From Bacillus sp. REN10 (GTDB lineage: Bacteria; Bacillota; Bacilli; Bacillales; Domibacillaceae): DNA of 64,000 bases. Of the stretch, positions 57,843 through 64,000 are shown one piece after another. The first letter of the stretch is position 1. The number at the start of each line of letters is the position of its first letter. The stretch spans positions 1 through 64,000 of the forward strand of contig NZ_JADHDW010000006.1 in assembly GCF_016820555.1 (NCBI RefSeq), read 5' to 3'. The notes below the pieces were generated by a model. That model was not told the DNA's origin, ran no database searches, and saw nothing but the letters and a program-made list of their open reading frames with translations. The position numbers and the translations under genes are program-made.

Positions 57843-57858
57843 TGTTTCACGTGGAACA
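57843..57858. promoter_or_regulatory. parS site (Spo0J/ParB binding)
   Basis: TGTTTCACGTGGAACA; its reverse complement TGTTCCACGTGAAACA is the Bacillus parS sequence in all 16 positions. Spo0J (ParB) loads here and spreads, supporting chromosome segregation and SMC loading. It lies between ung and the channel gene. As I recall, B. subtilis has an outlying parS site in the matching region, about 330 degrees on its map. Confidence 0.93.
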
Positions 57859-57901
57859 TTGACAAAAAAAGAGGGATTCCGAGGGTAAAAGAGGATATTT
57901 G

Positions 57902-58909
57902 ATGAAAAATAGGAAGCGTTATCAGCATTTAATCAATAGCGTGGTTGCGATGAGTGCAATGTGTATCATTGGGATGGTCGGATTTAAATATTTTGAGGGG
58001 CTAAGCGTATTCGATGCTCTCTGGTTAACAGTGATCACCGTATTGACCGTCGGTTATGGAGATACCATTCCGGTCACACAAGAGGGAAAATGGTTTGCCT
58101 TAATTATTATTCCAATTAGTGTCGGAATCGTTTCTTATGCGATCGGGGCGGTGGCTTCGCTCGTTGTAGAAGGAGAGCTTTCTACATCAATGAGGGAGAG
58201 AAAGATGAGAAATAAAATTGGTCAATTAAAGAATCATGTGATCGTATGCGGATTAGGACGAGTGGGAGAGCAAGTATTGGATTATGTGAGAGGGCGCAAC
58301 GACTTACAAGCCGTCTTTATTGATAACCAAGAGGAAGTGTTACAAAAAGCTCTTCAATCGGATGATTTTTTTATTGTGGGTGATGCCACAGAAGATGAAG
58401 TGCTTAAGCTTGCAGGCATAGAACGAGCATCTACATTGGTTGCGACACTGCCTAGTGATGCTGATAATGTATTTATTACATTGACAGCTAAGGGATTGAA
58501 CCCCGATATTTATATTGTCTCTAGAGCCGAAAGAGAGGCGACAGAGCAGAAGCTAAAGACGGCTGGAGCGGCTAAAGTGATCAATCCGTCTTCCACAGGA
58601 GGAAAGCAGATGGTGATGTCGATTTTAAAGCCATTGAGCGTTCGATATATGGACTTAATTCTTTCTGCTGATCATCAGGAATATTCAATTGAGGAAATTC
58701 TTATTGAAAATGCTTGTCCGTTTATTGGCCGATCGTTGAAGGATTTAGATATTCGCAATGTGTATCATGTGACAATTGTGGCAATTTTGAGGAATGGATC
58801 TTTAGTTGGTACGCCAAAATCTGATGAAAAATTACAGGCACATGATAAAATAATAGTGTTTGGGGCTGAAGGAGACTTAAAAGTATTTGAGAAAGCGATT
58901 TCCCCTTAA
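57902..58909 (+). CDS. Potassium channel with RCK (TrkA-N, TrkA-C) domains
   Basis: Protein of 335 residues. Two membrane helices flank the pore loop TVLTVGYGDTIPV (selectivity filter TVGYGD). An RCK domain starts with VIVCGLGRVGEQVLDY (Rossmann, ligand-binding) and continues to about residue 230, followed by a TrkA-C domain (about 250-335). The architecture is that of MthK and YugO-like channels. The start at ATG 57902 with GAGGATA is preferred to TTG 57899. Sixteen bases before ywdI. Confidence 0.9.
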   Translation: MKNRKRYQHLINSVVAMSAMCIIGMVGFKYFEGLSVFDALWLTVITVLTVGYGDTIPVTQEGKWFALIIIPISVGIVSYAIGAVASLVVEGELSTSMRERKMRNKIGQLKNHVIVCGLGRVGEQVLDYVRGRNDLQAVFIDNQEEVLQKALQSDDFFIVGDATEDEVLKLAGIERASTLVATLPSDADNVFITLTAKGLNPDIYIVSRAEREATEQKLKTAGAAKVINPSSTGGKQMVMSILKPLSVRYMDLILSADHQEYSIEEILIENACPFIGRSLKDLDIRNVYHVTIVAILRNGSLVGTPKSDEKLQAHDKIIVFGAEGDLKVFEKAISP

Positions 58910-58924
58910 TGGAGGTGTATCATA

Positions 58925-59209
58925 ATGAATATTTCCCATCAATCGGTATTGAATAAAATAGAAATGGAAGTGCGGCAAGCAAGACAGGCCGAAAAAAGTG
59001 ATGAAATTAAGCGGCATGTACATACGATTAAAGCCTTATGTGATTTAGTATTAGAATCCGCAGATGGGGCGGGGCAGCCTTCTTCTGTTCGAGGGGAGCA
59101 TATTTTTTCGTCTATGCCACAACAAACGCTGTCGCAACCGACAATCAGCCAAGAAGAAAAATTAGCAACGGAAGATGGAGCTAATGGAGATTCGCTATTT
59201 GACTTTTAA
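58925..59209 (+). CDS. ywdI: YwdI family protein
   Basis: Protein of 94 residues, hydrophilic, with an N-terminal helical segment (SVLNKIEMEVRQARQAEKSDE, HVHTIKALCDLVLES) and a disordered Ser/Gln/Thr-rich middle, ending DSLFDF. The same small gene lies after ung in B. subtilis. Function unknown. Strong GGAGGTG site; it is part of a channel-ywdI-ywdK operon. Confidence 0.85.
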   Translation: MNISHQSVLNKIEMEVRQARQAEKSDEIKRHVHTIKALCDLVLESADGAGQPSSVRGEHIFSSMPQQTLSQPTISQEEKLATEDGANGDSLFDF

Positions 59210-59225
59210 GGGGAGGATGTAAAAA

Positions 59226-59594
59226 ATGAAGACATTTATTATCATTGGGGCCATTAATGCCTTTTTATCCGTCGCTCTAGGGGCGTTTGGTGCTCATGGG
59301 TTAGAAGGAAAGGTAGAGCCTAAGTATTTAGATATTTGGAAAACAGGCGTTCAATACCAAATGTTTCATGCCTCTGGTTTAATTTTGATTGGTATTCTTA
59401 TGGGGCAAATACCAGCTAGCTCTTTTCTTAACTGGTCAGGCTGGTTAATGTTGATCGGAATCATTTTATTCTCTGGAAGCTTGTACGTTTTAACAGTTAC
59501 GCAAATTGGTATTCTCGGTGCAATTACACCGTTTGGCGGTGTGGCGTTTTTAGCGGCCTGGGTACTACTGGTCTTTGCTGTGATGAAAATCTAA
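59226..59594 (+). CDS. ywdK: DUF423 membrane protein YwdK
   Basis: Protein of 122 residues with four membrane helices; the family pattern ALGAFGAHGLEGKV and WKTGVQYQMFHASGLIL is plain. A small conserved inner-membrane protein of unknown function. It is followed by a strong terminator and faces gerQ. Confidence 0.9.
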   Translation: MKTFIIIGAINAFLSVALGAFGAHGLEGKVEPKYLDIWKTGVQYQMFHASGLILIGILMGQIPASSFLNWSGWLMLIGIILFSGSLYVLTVTQIGILGAITPFGGVAFLAAWVLLVFAVMKI

Positions 59595-59596
59595 CG

Positions 59597-59632
59597 AAAA
59601 ACTGTTCCCTAATGGTTGGGGAACAGTTTTTT
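59597..59632. terminator. Terminator after ywdK
   Basis: AAACTGTTCCC / GGGGAACAGTTTTTT stem with a seven-base loop and a T tail. Confidence 0.92.
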
Positions 59633-59710
59633 GTTTGACATGTTATCTTCTGCATTTCGTCATTCTGTCATTTGCTTGTCGTGTCTAAGCAGTTGGCTCC
59701 GCTTTAGTAT

Positions 59711-60151
59711 TTATCTCGGTGGATAGGAGGCCAATTGGCTGCCTCCGAATGGGTATTGGTATTCGATTTCTTCGTCGAATGTGATGTAGTCCAGGTAGAC
59801 CATTAGAAGCAGGTAGCGTCTGCCAGTTTGTGGATCACTTAAGACTAAGTGGTCGCGACCGGCGGCTTCGATGACGCCTTTAAAGATTTTCGCGTTCCAT
59901 TCGCGGTTGTTTTCAAAGGTCATATAGACAGTAGCCACTTTTCCTCTATTGAGTCTTAAAATATTTTCAATGTATGATTCTTCTAATGGTAACATACCGG
60001 GCACTTGTTGCCCTGCCGTTTGTCCTGTTGTTTGCCCTGGTGTTCCCCCGGCTGTTGGTAAGGTAGCGCCTGCTGGGGGGCTGTACATTGGGCTTGGCTG
60101 ATAATACATCGGCATGCTATACATGTATGGATTTGTTGTCGGTTGCTTCAT
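59711..60151 (-). CDS. gerQ: Spore coat protein GerQ
   Basis: Protein of 146 residues. The N-terminal third is rich in Pro, Gly, Tyr, Met and Gln, and the conserved C-terminal domain runs from LPLEESYIENILRLNRGKVATVYMTFE to the end. GerQ is a coat protein cross-linked by transglutaminase and needed for CwlJ localisation in spores. It is preceded immediately by a broken cwlJ, so GerQ may have lost its partner here. GGAGGATTC precedes the start. Confidence 0.93.
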   Translation of the reverse strand: MKQPTTNPYMYSMPMYYQPSPMYSPPAGATLPTAGGTPGQTTGQTAGQQVPGMLPLEESYIENILRLNRGKVATVYMTFENNREWNAKIFKGVIEAAGRDHLVLSDPQTGRRYLLLMVYLDYITFDEEIEYQYPFGGSQLASYPPR

Positions 60152-60172
60152 TAAGAATCCTCCTTTGAATCG

Positions 60173-60561
60173 TTAATAAACGCTTGGACACTTGGTATAG
60201 ACTGGAGAGTAAAAACAATGGGATTTAAATTGGCCAGTATTAGGCTGTCCATACCATCGACCAGGGCAGGTGCCTGTTGGCTTGAAAAACCATAAAGAAC
60301 AGTTGGCAGGGTGGCTCAGTTCCCTGTGAATGACTTTGCGGGCAAGGTTCATCTCCTGCTGTCTCACTCGTTGATGAAAGCATCTCTTTCATTGTCACTA
60401 TAAAGCCGCCTAACTGCTGAAAGGCGTTAAAGCAAGGCAGCCCAGTTGACACTGGCATTGCTTACCATCAACGTGCCGAGTTGCCTTTCCTCTTCAGCCT
60501 CTGCTCTCATCAACTTGGCTAACAGCTTTACATCCTCTCCGTTATAAGGAATGACTCCCAA
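60173..60561 (-). pseudogene. cwlJ: cwlJ pseudogene (spore cortex hydrolase)
   Basis: Three frames are needed to follow the CwlJ sequence. From about 60561: LGVIPYNGEDVKLLAKLMRA and EAEEERQLGTLMVSNASVN; then a shift near 60450 with about ten residues of the family sequence missing; a short QLGGFIVTMK piece; then another shift to KRCFHQRVRQQEMNLARKVI, ending in NCSLWFFKPTGTCPGRWYGQ and FKSHCFYSP before the stop at 60173. The C-terminal residues are well kept, so decay is recent. The start would be TTG with GAGGTGGG only three bases away. It is in the cwlJ-gerQ order known from Bacillus cereus. Confidence 0.85.
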
Positions 60562-60600
60562 AATCCCACCTCGCTTTTATCAAACCGCTTTTCAGTTTAT

Positions 60601-60754
60601 CCCGCATTAACGGGCTGTAAGACCCCCACCCGCAACATGGGAGAGAAACGCAGACGTGTAGGTAGGGGAGCAGCAGCCCATAAATGCCCGGTTGGTTCAA
60701 CTAACAATCAGTGGGAGAGGAAGAACACTCCCACTGATTGAAGTTTCACTTTAT
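60601..60754 (+). repeat. Full-length 154-base structured dispersed repeat
   Basis: Starts CCCGCATTAACGGGCTGTAA and ends ACTGATTGAAGTTTCACTTTAT. It contains a perfect 13-base hairpin CAATCAGTGGGAG / CTCCCACTGATTG (60705-60717, 60728-60740) and a CCCG/CGGG hairpin at its head. An internally deleted copy is at 3411-3460. I recall such repeats in Bacillaceae near IS605-type elements, but I cannot confirm the class. It sits about 40 bases upstream of the cwlJ relic's start. Confidence 0.8.
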
Positions 60755-60814
60755 ATGTATGTGAAAGGGGGGATTTCATGACTGAAAACTTTTCAGAATG
60801 TAAACATCGACAAC

Positions 60815-60850
60815 AAAAAACCTCTTCAGCCATCCAGCAAAAGAGGTTTT
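60815..60850 (-). terminator. Terminator of hemQ
   Basis: AAAACCTCTT / AAGAGGTTTT with a 14-base loop; the A run on the left gives the T tail on the minus strand. Confidence 0.85.
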
Positions 60851-60856
60851 CATCCG

Positions 60857-61603
60857 TTAATTTACATGTAACATTTGTTCGAGCTTAGCATCGTCCATTA
60901 AGTTACCAACGAAGAAAGAGCCAAATTCACCGTAGCGGGCGCTTACTTCATCGAAACGCATTTCATATACGAGCTTTTTAAATTGAAGGACATCGTCAGA
61001 GAATAAAGTAACGCCCCATTCGTAATCATCAAAACCGACAGAACCGGTGATGACTTGTTTCACAATTCCTGCATATTGTCGGCCGATCATGCCGTGGCTG
61101 CGCATTAACGCGCCACGCTCCTTCATCGGAAGCATATACCAGTTGTCTTCCCCTTGACGGCGTTTGTCCATTGGGTAGAAGCATACATATTTTGCTTTAG
61201 GCAGCTCTGGATATAAACGAGCGCGAATTTGCGGGTTTTGGTACGGATCCTCATCTGAAGATAAGTAGTTGCTTAGTTCTACAACAGATACGTATGAATA
61301 ACTTGGAATTGTGTATTCAGCAATTTTTAACTTGTTGAATTCTGTTTCTAGTGCATTTAATTCTTCCATTGTTGGGCGAAGGATCATTAACATAAAGTCT
61401 GCTTTTTGGCCGACAACGCTATAAAATGCATGGCTGCCTTCCTTCGCTTCATGTGCCACGTTTAATTTTGCTAAAAATTGTTGGTACTCGTGAATAGCTG
61501 TTTGACGATCATCGCTAGAAAGCATTTTCCAGCTTGTCCAGTCGATGAGACGAAAATCATGAAGGCAATACCAGCCTTCCAATGTTTTTGCTGCTTCGCT
61601 CAT
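60857..61603 (-). CDS. hemQ: Coproheme decarboxylase
   Basis: Protein of 248 residues of the chlorite dismutase-like family. The catalytic tyrosine lies in [19 protein letters not shown], and the heme-ligand histidine in [13 protein letters not shown]. It turns coproheme III into heme b, the last step of the coproporphyrin-dependent pathway of Gram-positive bacteria. The start at 61603 has TAGGAG eight bases upstream; the GTG at 61612 is too close. In B. subtilis, pta follows as a divergent neighbour; here lipL does. Confidence 0.94.
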   Translation of the reverse strand: MSEAAKTLEGWYCLHDFRLIDWTSWKMLSSDDRQTAIHEYQQFLAKLNVAHEAKEGSHAFYSVVGQKADFMLMILRPTMEELNALETEFNKLKIAEYTIPSYSYVSVVELSNYLSSDEDPYQNPQIRARLYPELPKAKYVCFYPMDKRRQGEDNWYMLPMKERGALMRSHGMIGRQYAGIVKQVITGSVGFDDYEWGVTLFSDDVLQFKKLVYEMRFDEVSARYGEFGSFFVGNLMDDAKLEQMLHVN

Positions 61604-61801
61604 GTTACTCACTCCTATGTATTCATTTTCAACTTTTAATATAACATAGTTTGTCCCATAAACGGGAAGAAGACACTTGCGGTAACAAAAACGATGAGCC
61701 TAGTCTAGCGGTCATTGTAAATTTTGCTTGAATTATTGTACAAGAAAGGTATGCTGAAAGAACATAAGCTAGTTGATTTTTGTTAGAAGGGGATCAAGGA
61801 A

Positions 61802-62641
61802 ATGAATAAAAAGCTAGAGTTGCTCAAACAAAAAGAGTGGCGCATCATCGACCAGTCCAGTTTAGGGCCAATGTTTGATGCCTTGCAATCCTTTGCGATC
61901 GATGACACGCTTTGTACGTCTGTCGGTGCGGGGATCAGTCCGGCAACAGCGAGAGCGTGGGTGCATCATCATACGATTGTATTAGGCATTCAAGATACGA
62001 AACTGCCTTTTTTAAACGATGGGGTTCAATTGTTGAAGGACGGCGGTTACCGAGTGATTGTCCGGAATTCAGGAGGACTTGCGGTTGTGCTCGATGAAGG
62101 GGTGCTTAATTTATCATTGATTTTCCCGGATACGGAAAAAGGAATCGATATTGACCGCGGGTATGAAGCGATGCTGATGTTAATTCGAGAAATGTTTGCT
62201 GAATGCGCAGACAAGATTGAAGCGTTTGAGGTTGCGGGCTCTTATTGCCCTGGAAGCTATGATTTAAGCATGGGCGGAAAGAAATTTGCCGGCATTTCTC
62301 AGCGACGTATTCGCAAAGGCGTAGCGGTGCAGATTTATTTATGTGTCACAGGCAGCGGCAGTGAACGGGCAGAGTGGATTCGCCGCTTCTATCGAGCAGG
62401 AAAGAAAGAGGAACAAACGAAGTGGGTGTATCCAGTTATTCAGCCGGATGTGATGGCTTCCTTATCCGAGTTATTAGGCAAAGAATTGACCATTTCCGAC
62501 GTAATGCTGCGCTTTTTGACCGCATTAAATAACTATAGTGATCGCTTAGCAACAAGCTCGTTAGAAGGGGAAGAGATTGAGTGGTATCAAGGATATTTAC
62601 AGCGAGTCATAGAGCGGAATGAGAAAGCATTATCGGAGTGA
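61802..62641 (+). CDS. lipL: Octanoyl-[GcvH]:protein N-octanoyltransferase
   Basis: Protein of 279 residues of the BPL/LipB/LplA fold. Family blocks are [20 protein letters not shown], the catalytic cysteine in [25 protein letters not shown]. It moves octanoyl groups from GcvH to the E2 subunits of 2-oxoacid dehydrogenases. AAGGGGATCAAGG precedes the start. In the same order as B. subtilis ywfL. Confidence 0.92.
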   Translation: MNKKLELLKQKEWRIIDQSSLGPMFDALQSFAIDDTLCTSVGAGISPATARAWVHHHTIVLGIQDTKLPFLNDGVQLLKDGGYRVIVRNSGGLAVVLDEGVLNLSLIFPDTEKGIDIDRGYEAMLMLIREMFAECADKIEAFEVAGSYCPGSYDLSMGGKKFAGISQRRIRKGVAVQIYLCVTGSGSERAEWIRRFYRAGKKEEQTKWVYPVIQPDVMASLSELLGKELTISDVMLRFLTALNNYSDRLATSSLEGEEIEWYQGYLQRVIERNEKALSE

Positions 62642-62645
62642 AAGC

Positions 62646-62680
62646 GAAGGGGTCTGATGCTGGAAATCAGACCCTTTTCA
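62646..62680. terminator. Terminator between lipL and rsfA
   Basis: AGGGGTCTGAT / ATCAGACCCTT stem with loop GCTGGAA and a short T tract, lying between convergent genes. Confidence 0.8.
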
Positions 62681-62683
62681 TCA

Positions 62684-63376
62684 TTATTCAGCCATCTTTT
62701 CTAAATTTCCATTGCGATCCATTTTAAAGGATGTGTTTGCTTGATCTTCTTCATCAAATAAAATCAACTTCCGGGCACGATTCATAATTTTCATTAATGT
62801 TTCATAGTCTTCTTGCATCGTTTCTGAATTTTGTTCTAAATCAGCCACGCGCTCTTCTAGCCGCTTTCTTTCTTTCTCAGCTTCTTCAAGTTCATGCTTC
62901 AATCTTGCATTCTCTTGTTTCAAACGATCAGTCTGATAGGAATTTCCTGAGACGGTTTGCAAAAAGGCAATCACTTTTTCTATGGTCATTTCATTTCCGT
63001 TATGGGGTGTTGCTGACACAGGCGGCAAGTCTAAAGCCATTTCCACATCGTTTCCAAGTGGTATAGACATCGCCTCCACTTCTTCCAACGATGGCGTTGG
63101 CGGCTGGTATAATAGCTTTTTCTTTCCTCCTTGTTCTTTTCCAAGCAGACGGTTGCGCTGCTTTCGCTGTTTTTTCGCCAGATCGAGCGCTTTTTCATAT
63201 TGATGACGGACAACGGCATTCCAGCGGAACCCGCAAGCAGCAGAAGTCCGGTTTAATTGGTCACCTACTTCTTCAAAAGCATTCAGCTGTGTACTACCCT
63301 CACGAACATGACGTAGCACCGTTTCTGCAAGCAATAGATCATTTTCTTCAGACCATGCATCTTGTCTGTTCTTCAT
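62684..63376 (-). CDS. rsfA: Prespore-specific transcription factor RsfA
   Basis: Protein of 230 residues. Residues 1-60 are a Myb/SANT-like DNA-binding domain ([39 protein letters not shown]). About 155-205 is a coiled coil ([20 protein letters not shown]). RsfA is made under sigma F in the forespore and adjusts sigma F-dependent genes. It is in the same place as B. subtilis ywfN. The middle region is poorly conserved. Confidence 0.92.
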   Translation of the reverse strand: MKNRQDAWSEENDLLLAETVLRHVREGSTQLNAFEEVGDQLNRTSAACGFRWNAVVRHQYEKALDLAKKQRKQRNRLLGKEQGGKKKLLYQPPTPSLEEVEAMSIPLGNDVEMALDLPPVSATPHNGNEMTIEKVIAFLQTVSGNSYQTDRLKQENARLKHELEEAEKERKRLEERVADLEQNSETMQEDYETLMKIMNRARKLILFDEEDQANTSFKMDRNGNLEKMAE

Positions 63377-63597
63377 TTCATATTCAACTCCCTTTTTATA
63401 AAAAATATGTTTACTGACAGGATGAGCAAATTACATTAGATTTATACCAATATGGAAAAATAATTTTTTTCTGCTAGTTTAGCTGTTTCTAGCGGGGCAA
63501 CTGCTTCAGAGAGAAGCATACCCTCTTGCAAACATCATCCATTCCATGTACAATACCGAATAGCTTAATTTTTACAAAAGAAAGGACTTGTATATAG

Positions 63598-63822
63598 ATG
63601 GCAAACGAATTTCGAGTTTGCGATGATTGTCAGGCTGTTAACTTGAAAACTTTATTGCCAAAGTTGAAGGATATCGATCCAGATGCGACTATTGATATTG
63701 CCTGTCAGTCTTACTGCGGACCAGGACGCAAAAAAACTTTTGCTTTTGTCAATAATCGGCCAGTGGCTGCGTTGACCGAAGAAGAGCTAATGGAAAAAGT
63801 GCGCAAAAAATTAAAAAAATAG
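63598..63822 (+). CDS. DUF1450 protein (YuzB-like) with four cysteines
   Basis: Protein of 74 residues with [13 protein letters not shown] and [20 protein letters not shown], giving two cysteine pairs (CxxC and CxxxC), as in the YuzB family; these could bind a metal or an Fe-S cluster with a thioredoxin-like fold. Function unknown. Monocistronic with AAAGGAC upstream and its own terminator. Confidence 0.85.
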   Translation: MANEFRVCDDCQAVNLKTLLPKLKDIDPDATIDIACQSYCGPGRKKTFAFVNNRPVAALTEEELMEKVRKKLKK

Positions 63823-63826
63823 TTGG

Positions 63827-63866
63827 AAATCACCTAACCGTTCAAAGTGGATCAGGTGATTTTTTG
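63827..63866 (+). terminator. Terminator after the DUF1450 gene
   Basis: AAATCACCT / AGGTGATTT stem with an 18-base loop and a T run; the remaining 134 bases to the window edge show no gene. Confidence 0.85.
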
Positions 63867-64000
63867 TTTAGTAAATAATAGATTTTTTAGTTGAGAGTCA
63901 CCTGATCAGCGAAATTCTTTATCTGTTGTTTTCCCTATTACTATATGCAATAGCCCTGTAGATTCTTCACTTTTTTAGGAAAAGAATGATTTGTATGGTT

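Noticed and set aside
60637-60741. 34-residue open frame (MGEKRRRVGRG start)
   Set aside because: It lies entirely inside the 60601-60754 dispersed repeat and covers its hairpin arms; such frames recur with the repeat and are not genes.

Overview
The window looks like chromosomal DNA of an endospore-forming member of the Bacillaceae (Firmicutes, low to moderate G+C, strong GGAGG-type ribosome binding sites), related to but outside the Bacillus subtilis group. The spore genes gerQ and rsfA, bacillithiol genes (bshB2-yojF), coproheme decarboxylase hemQ, lipL and a perfect 16-bp match to the Bacillus parS site all point there. No tRNA, rRNA, CRISPR array, prophage or intact transposase gene was seen. 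The mobile traces are short dispersed repeats and a possible IS200/IS605-type end at the left edge.

Layout. 1-3.3 kb: a TPR membrane protein and an AAA+ ATPase in one operon, then a cation-diffusion transporter. 3.5-9.2 kb: a complete ribose operon rbsRKDACB behind a cre/LacI-type operator. 9.4-17.7 kb: single genes for a ZIP metal transporter, D-amino acid aminotransferase, a secreted SGNH hydrolase, an AEC transporter, a small caspase-like protein, a DCC-family thiol protein, a dicarboxylate symporter and glutamate dehydrogenase. 18-26.7 kb: a respiratory and sulfur island with sulfide:quinone oxidoreductase, its DUF1641 partner, a CstB-like persulfide dioxygenase-rhodanese, a cysteine-containing PAS sensor kinase with its response regulator, cytochrome bd (cydA, cydB and the 32-residue CydS), an extra 26-residue membrane peptide in front of cydA, and a TSUP exporter. 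The sqr and cyd transcription units carry nearly identical GGGG/CCCC inverted repeats upstream, which suggests one CsoR/CstR-family repressor acts on both. 26.7-31.7 kb: a methyltransferase, then the kynurenine operon kynU-kynB-kynA-transporter. 31.8-35.7 kb: a sigma-54-controlled hydroxybutyrate module with binding sites, a -24/-12 promoter, a GntP permease, 3-hydroxybutyrate dehydrogenase and its enhancer-binding protein.

35.7-54.9 kb: purU; a regulator that fuses an eroded ABC ATPase to a LytTR domain, followed by an ABC exporter; a lone trpB; an ABC1/UbiB kinase-like protein; a fatty acid desaturase; an acetyl-CoA hydrolase/CoA-transferase with a LytTR regulator; ybaK; a tandem-domain P-loop protein with one dead P-loop; a surface hydrolase; an AI-2E family protein; a YjiH-type transporter; a Cof phosphatase and ilvA. 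55-63.8 kb: a block in the order of the B. subtilis ywd-ywf region (bshB2-yojF, pdxK, ung, parS, a K+ channel, ywdI, ywdK, gerQ, a broken cwlJ, hemQ, lipL, rsfA) and a DUF1450 protein. pta, which I recall between hemQ and lipL in B. subtilis, is absent, and cwlJ is a multiply frameshifted relic.

Many start codons were moved inward from the longest open frame to sites with a good ribosome binding site; this is stated in each entry. All functions are inferred from recognisable motifs and context; nothing was checked against a database.
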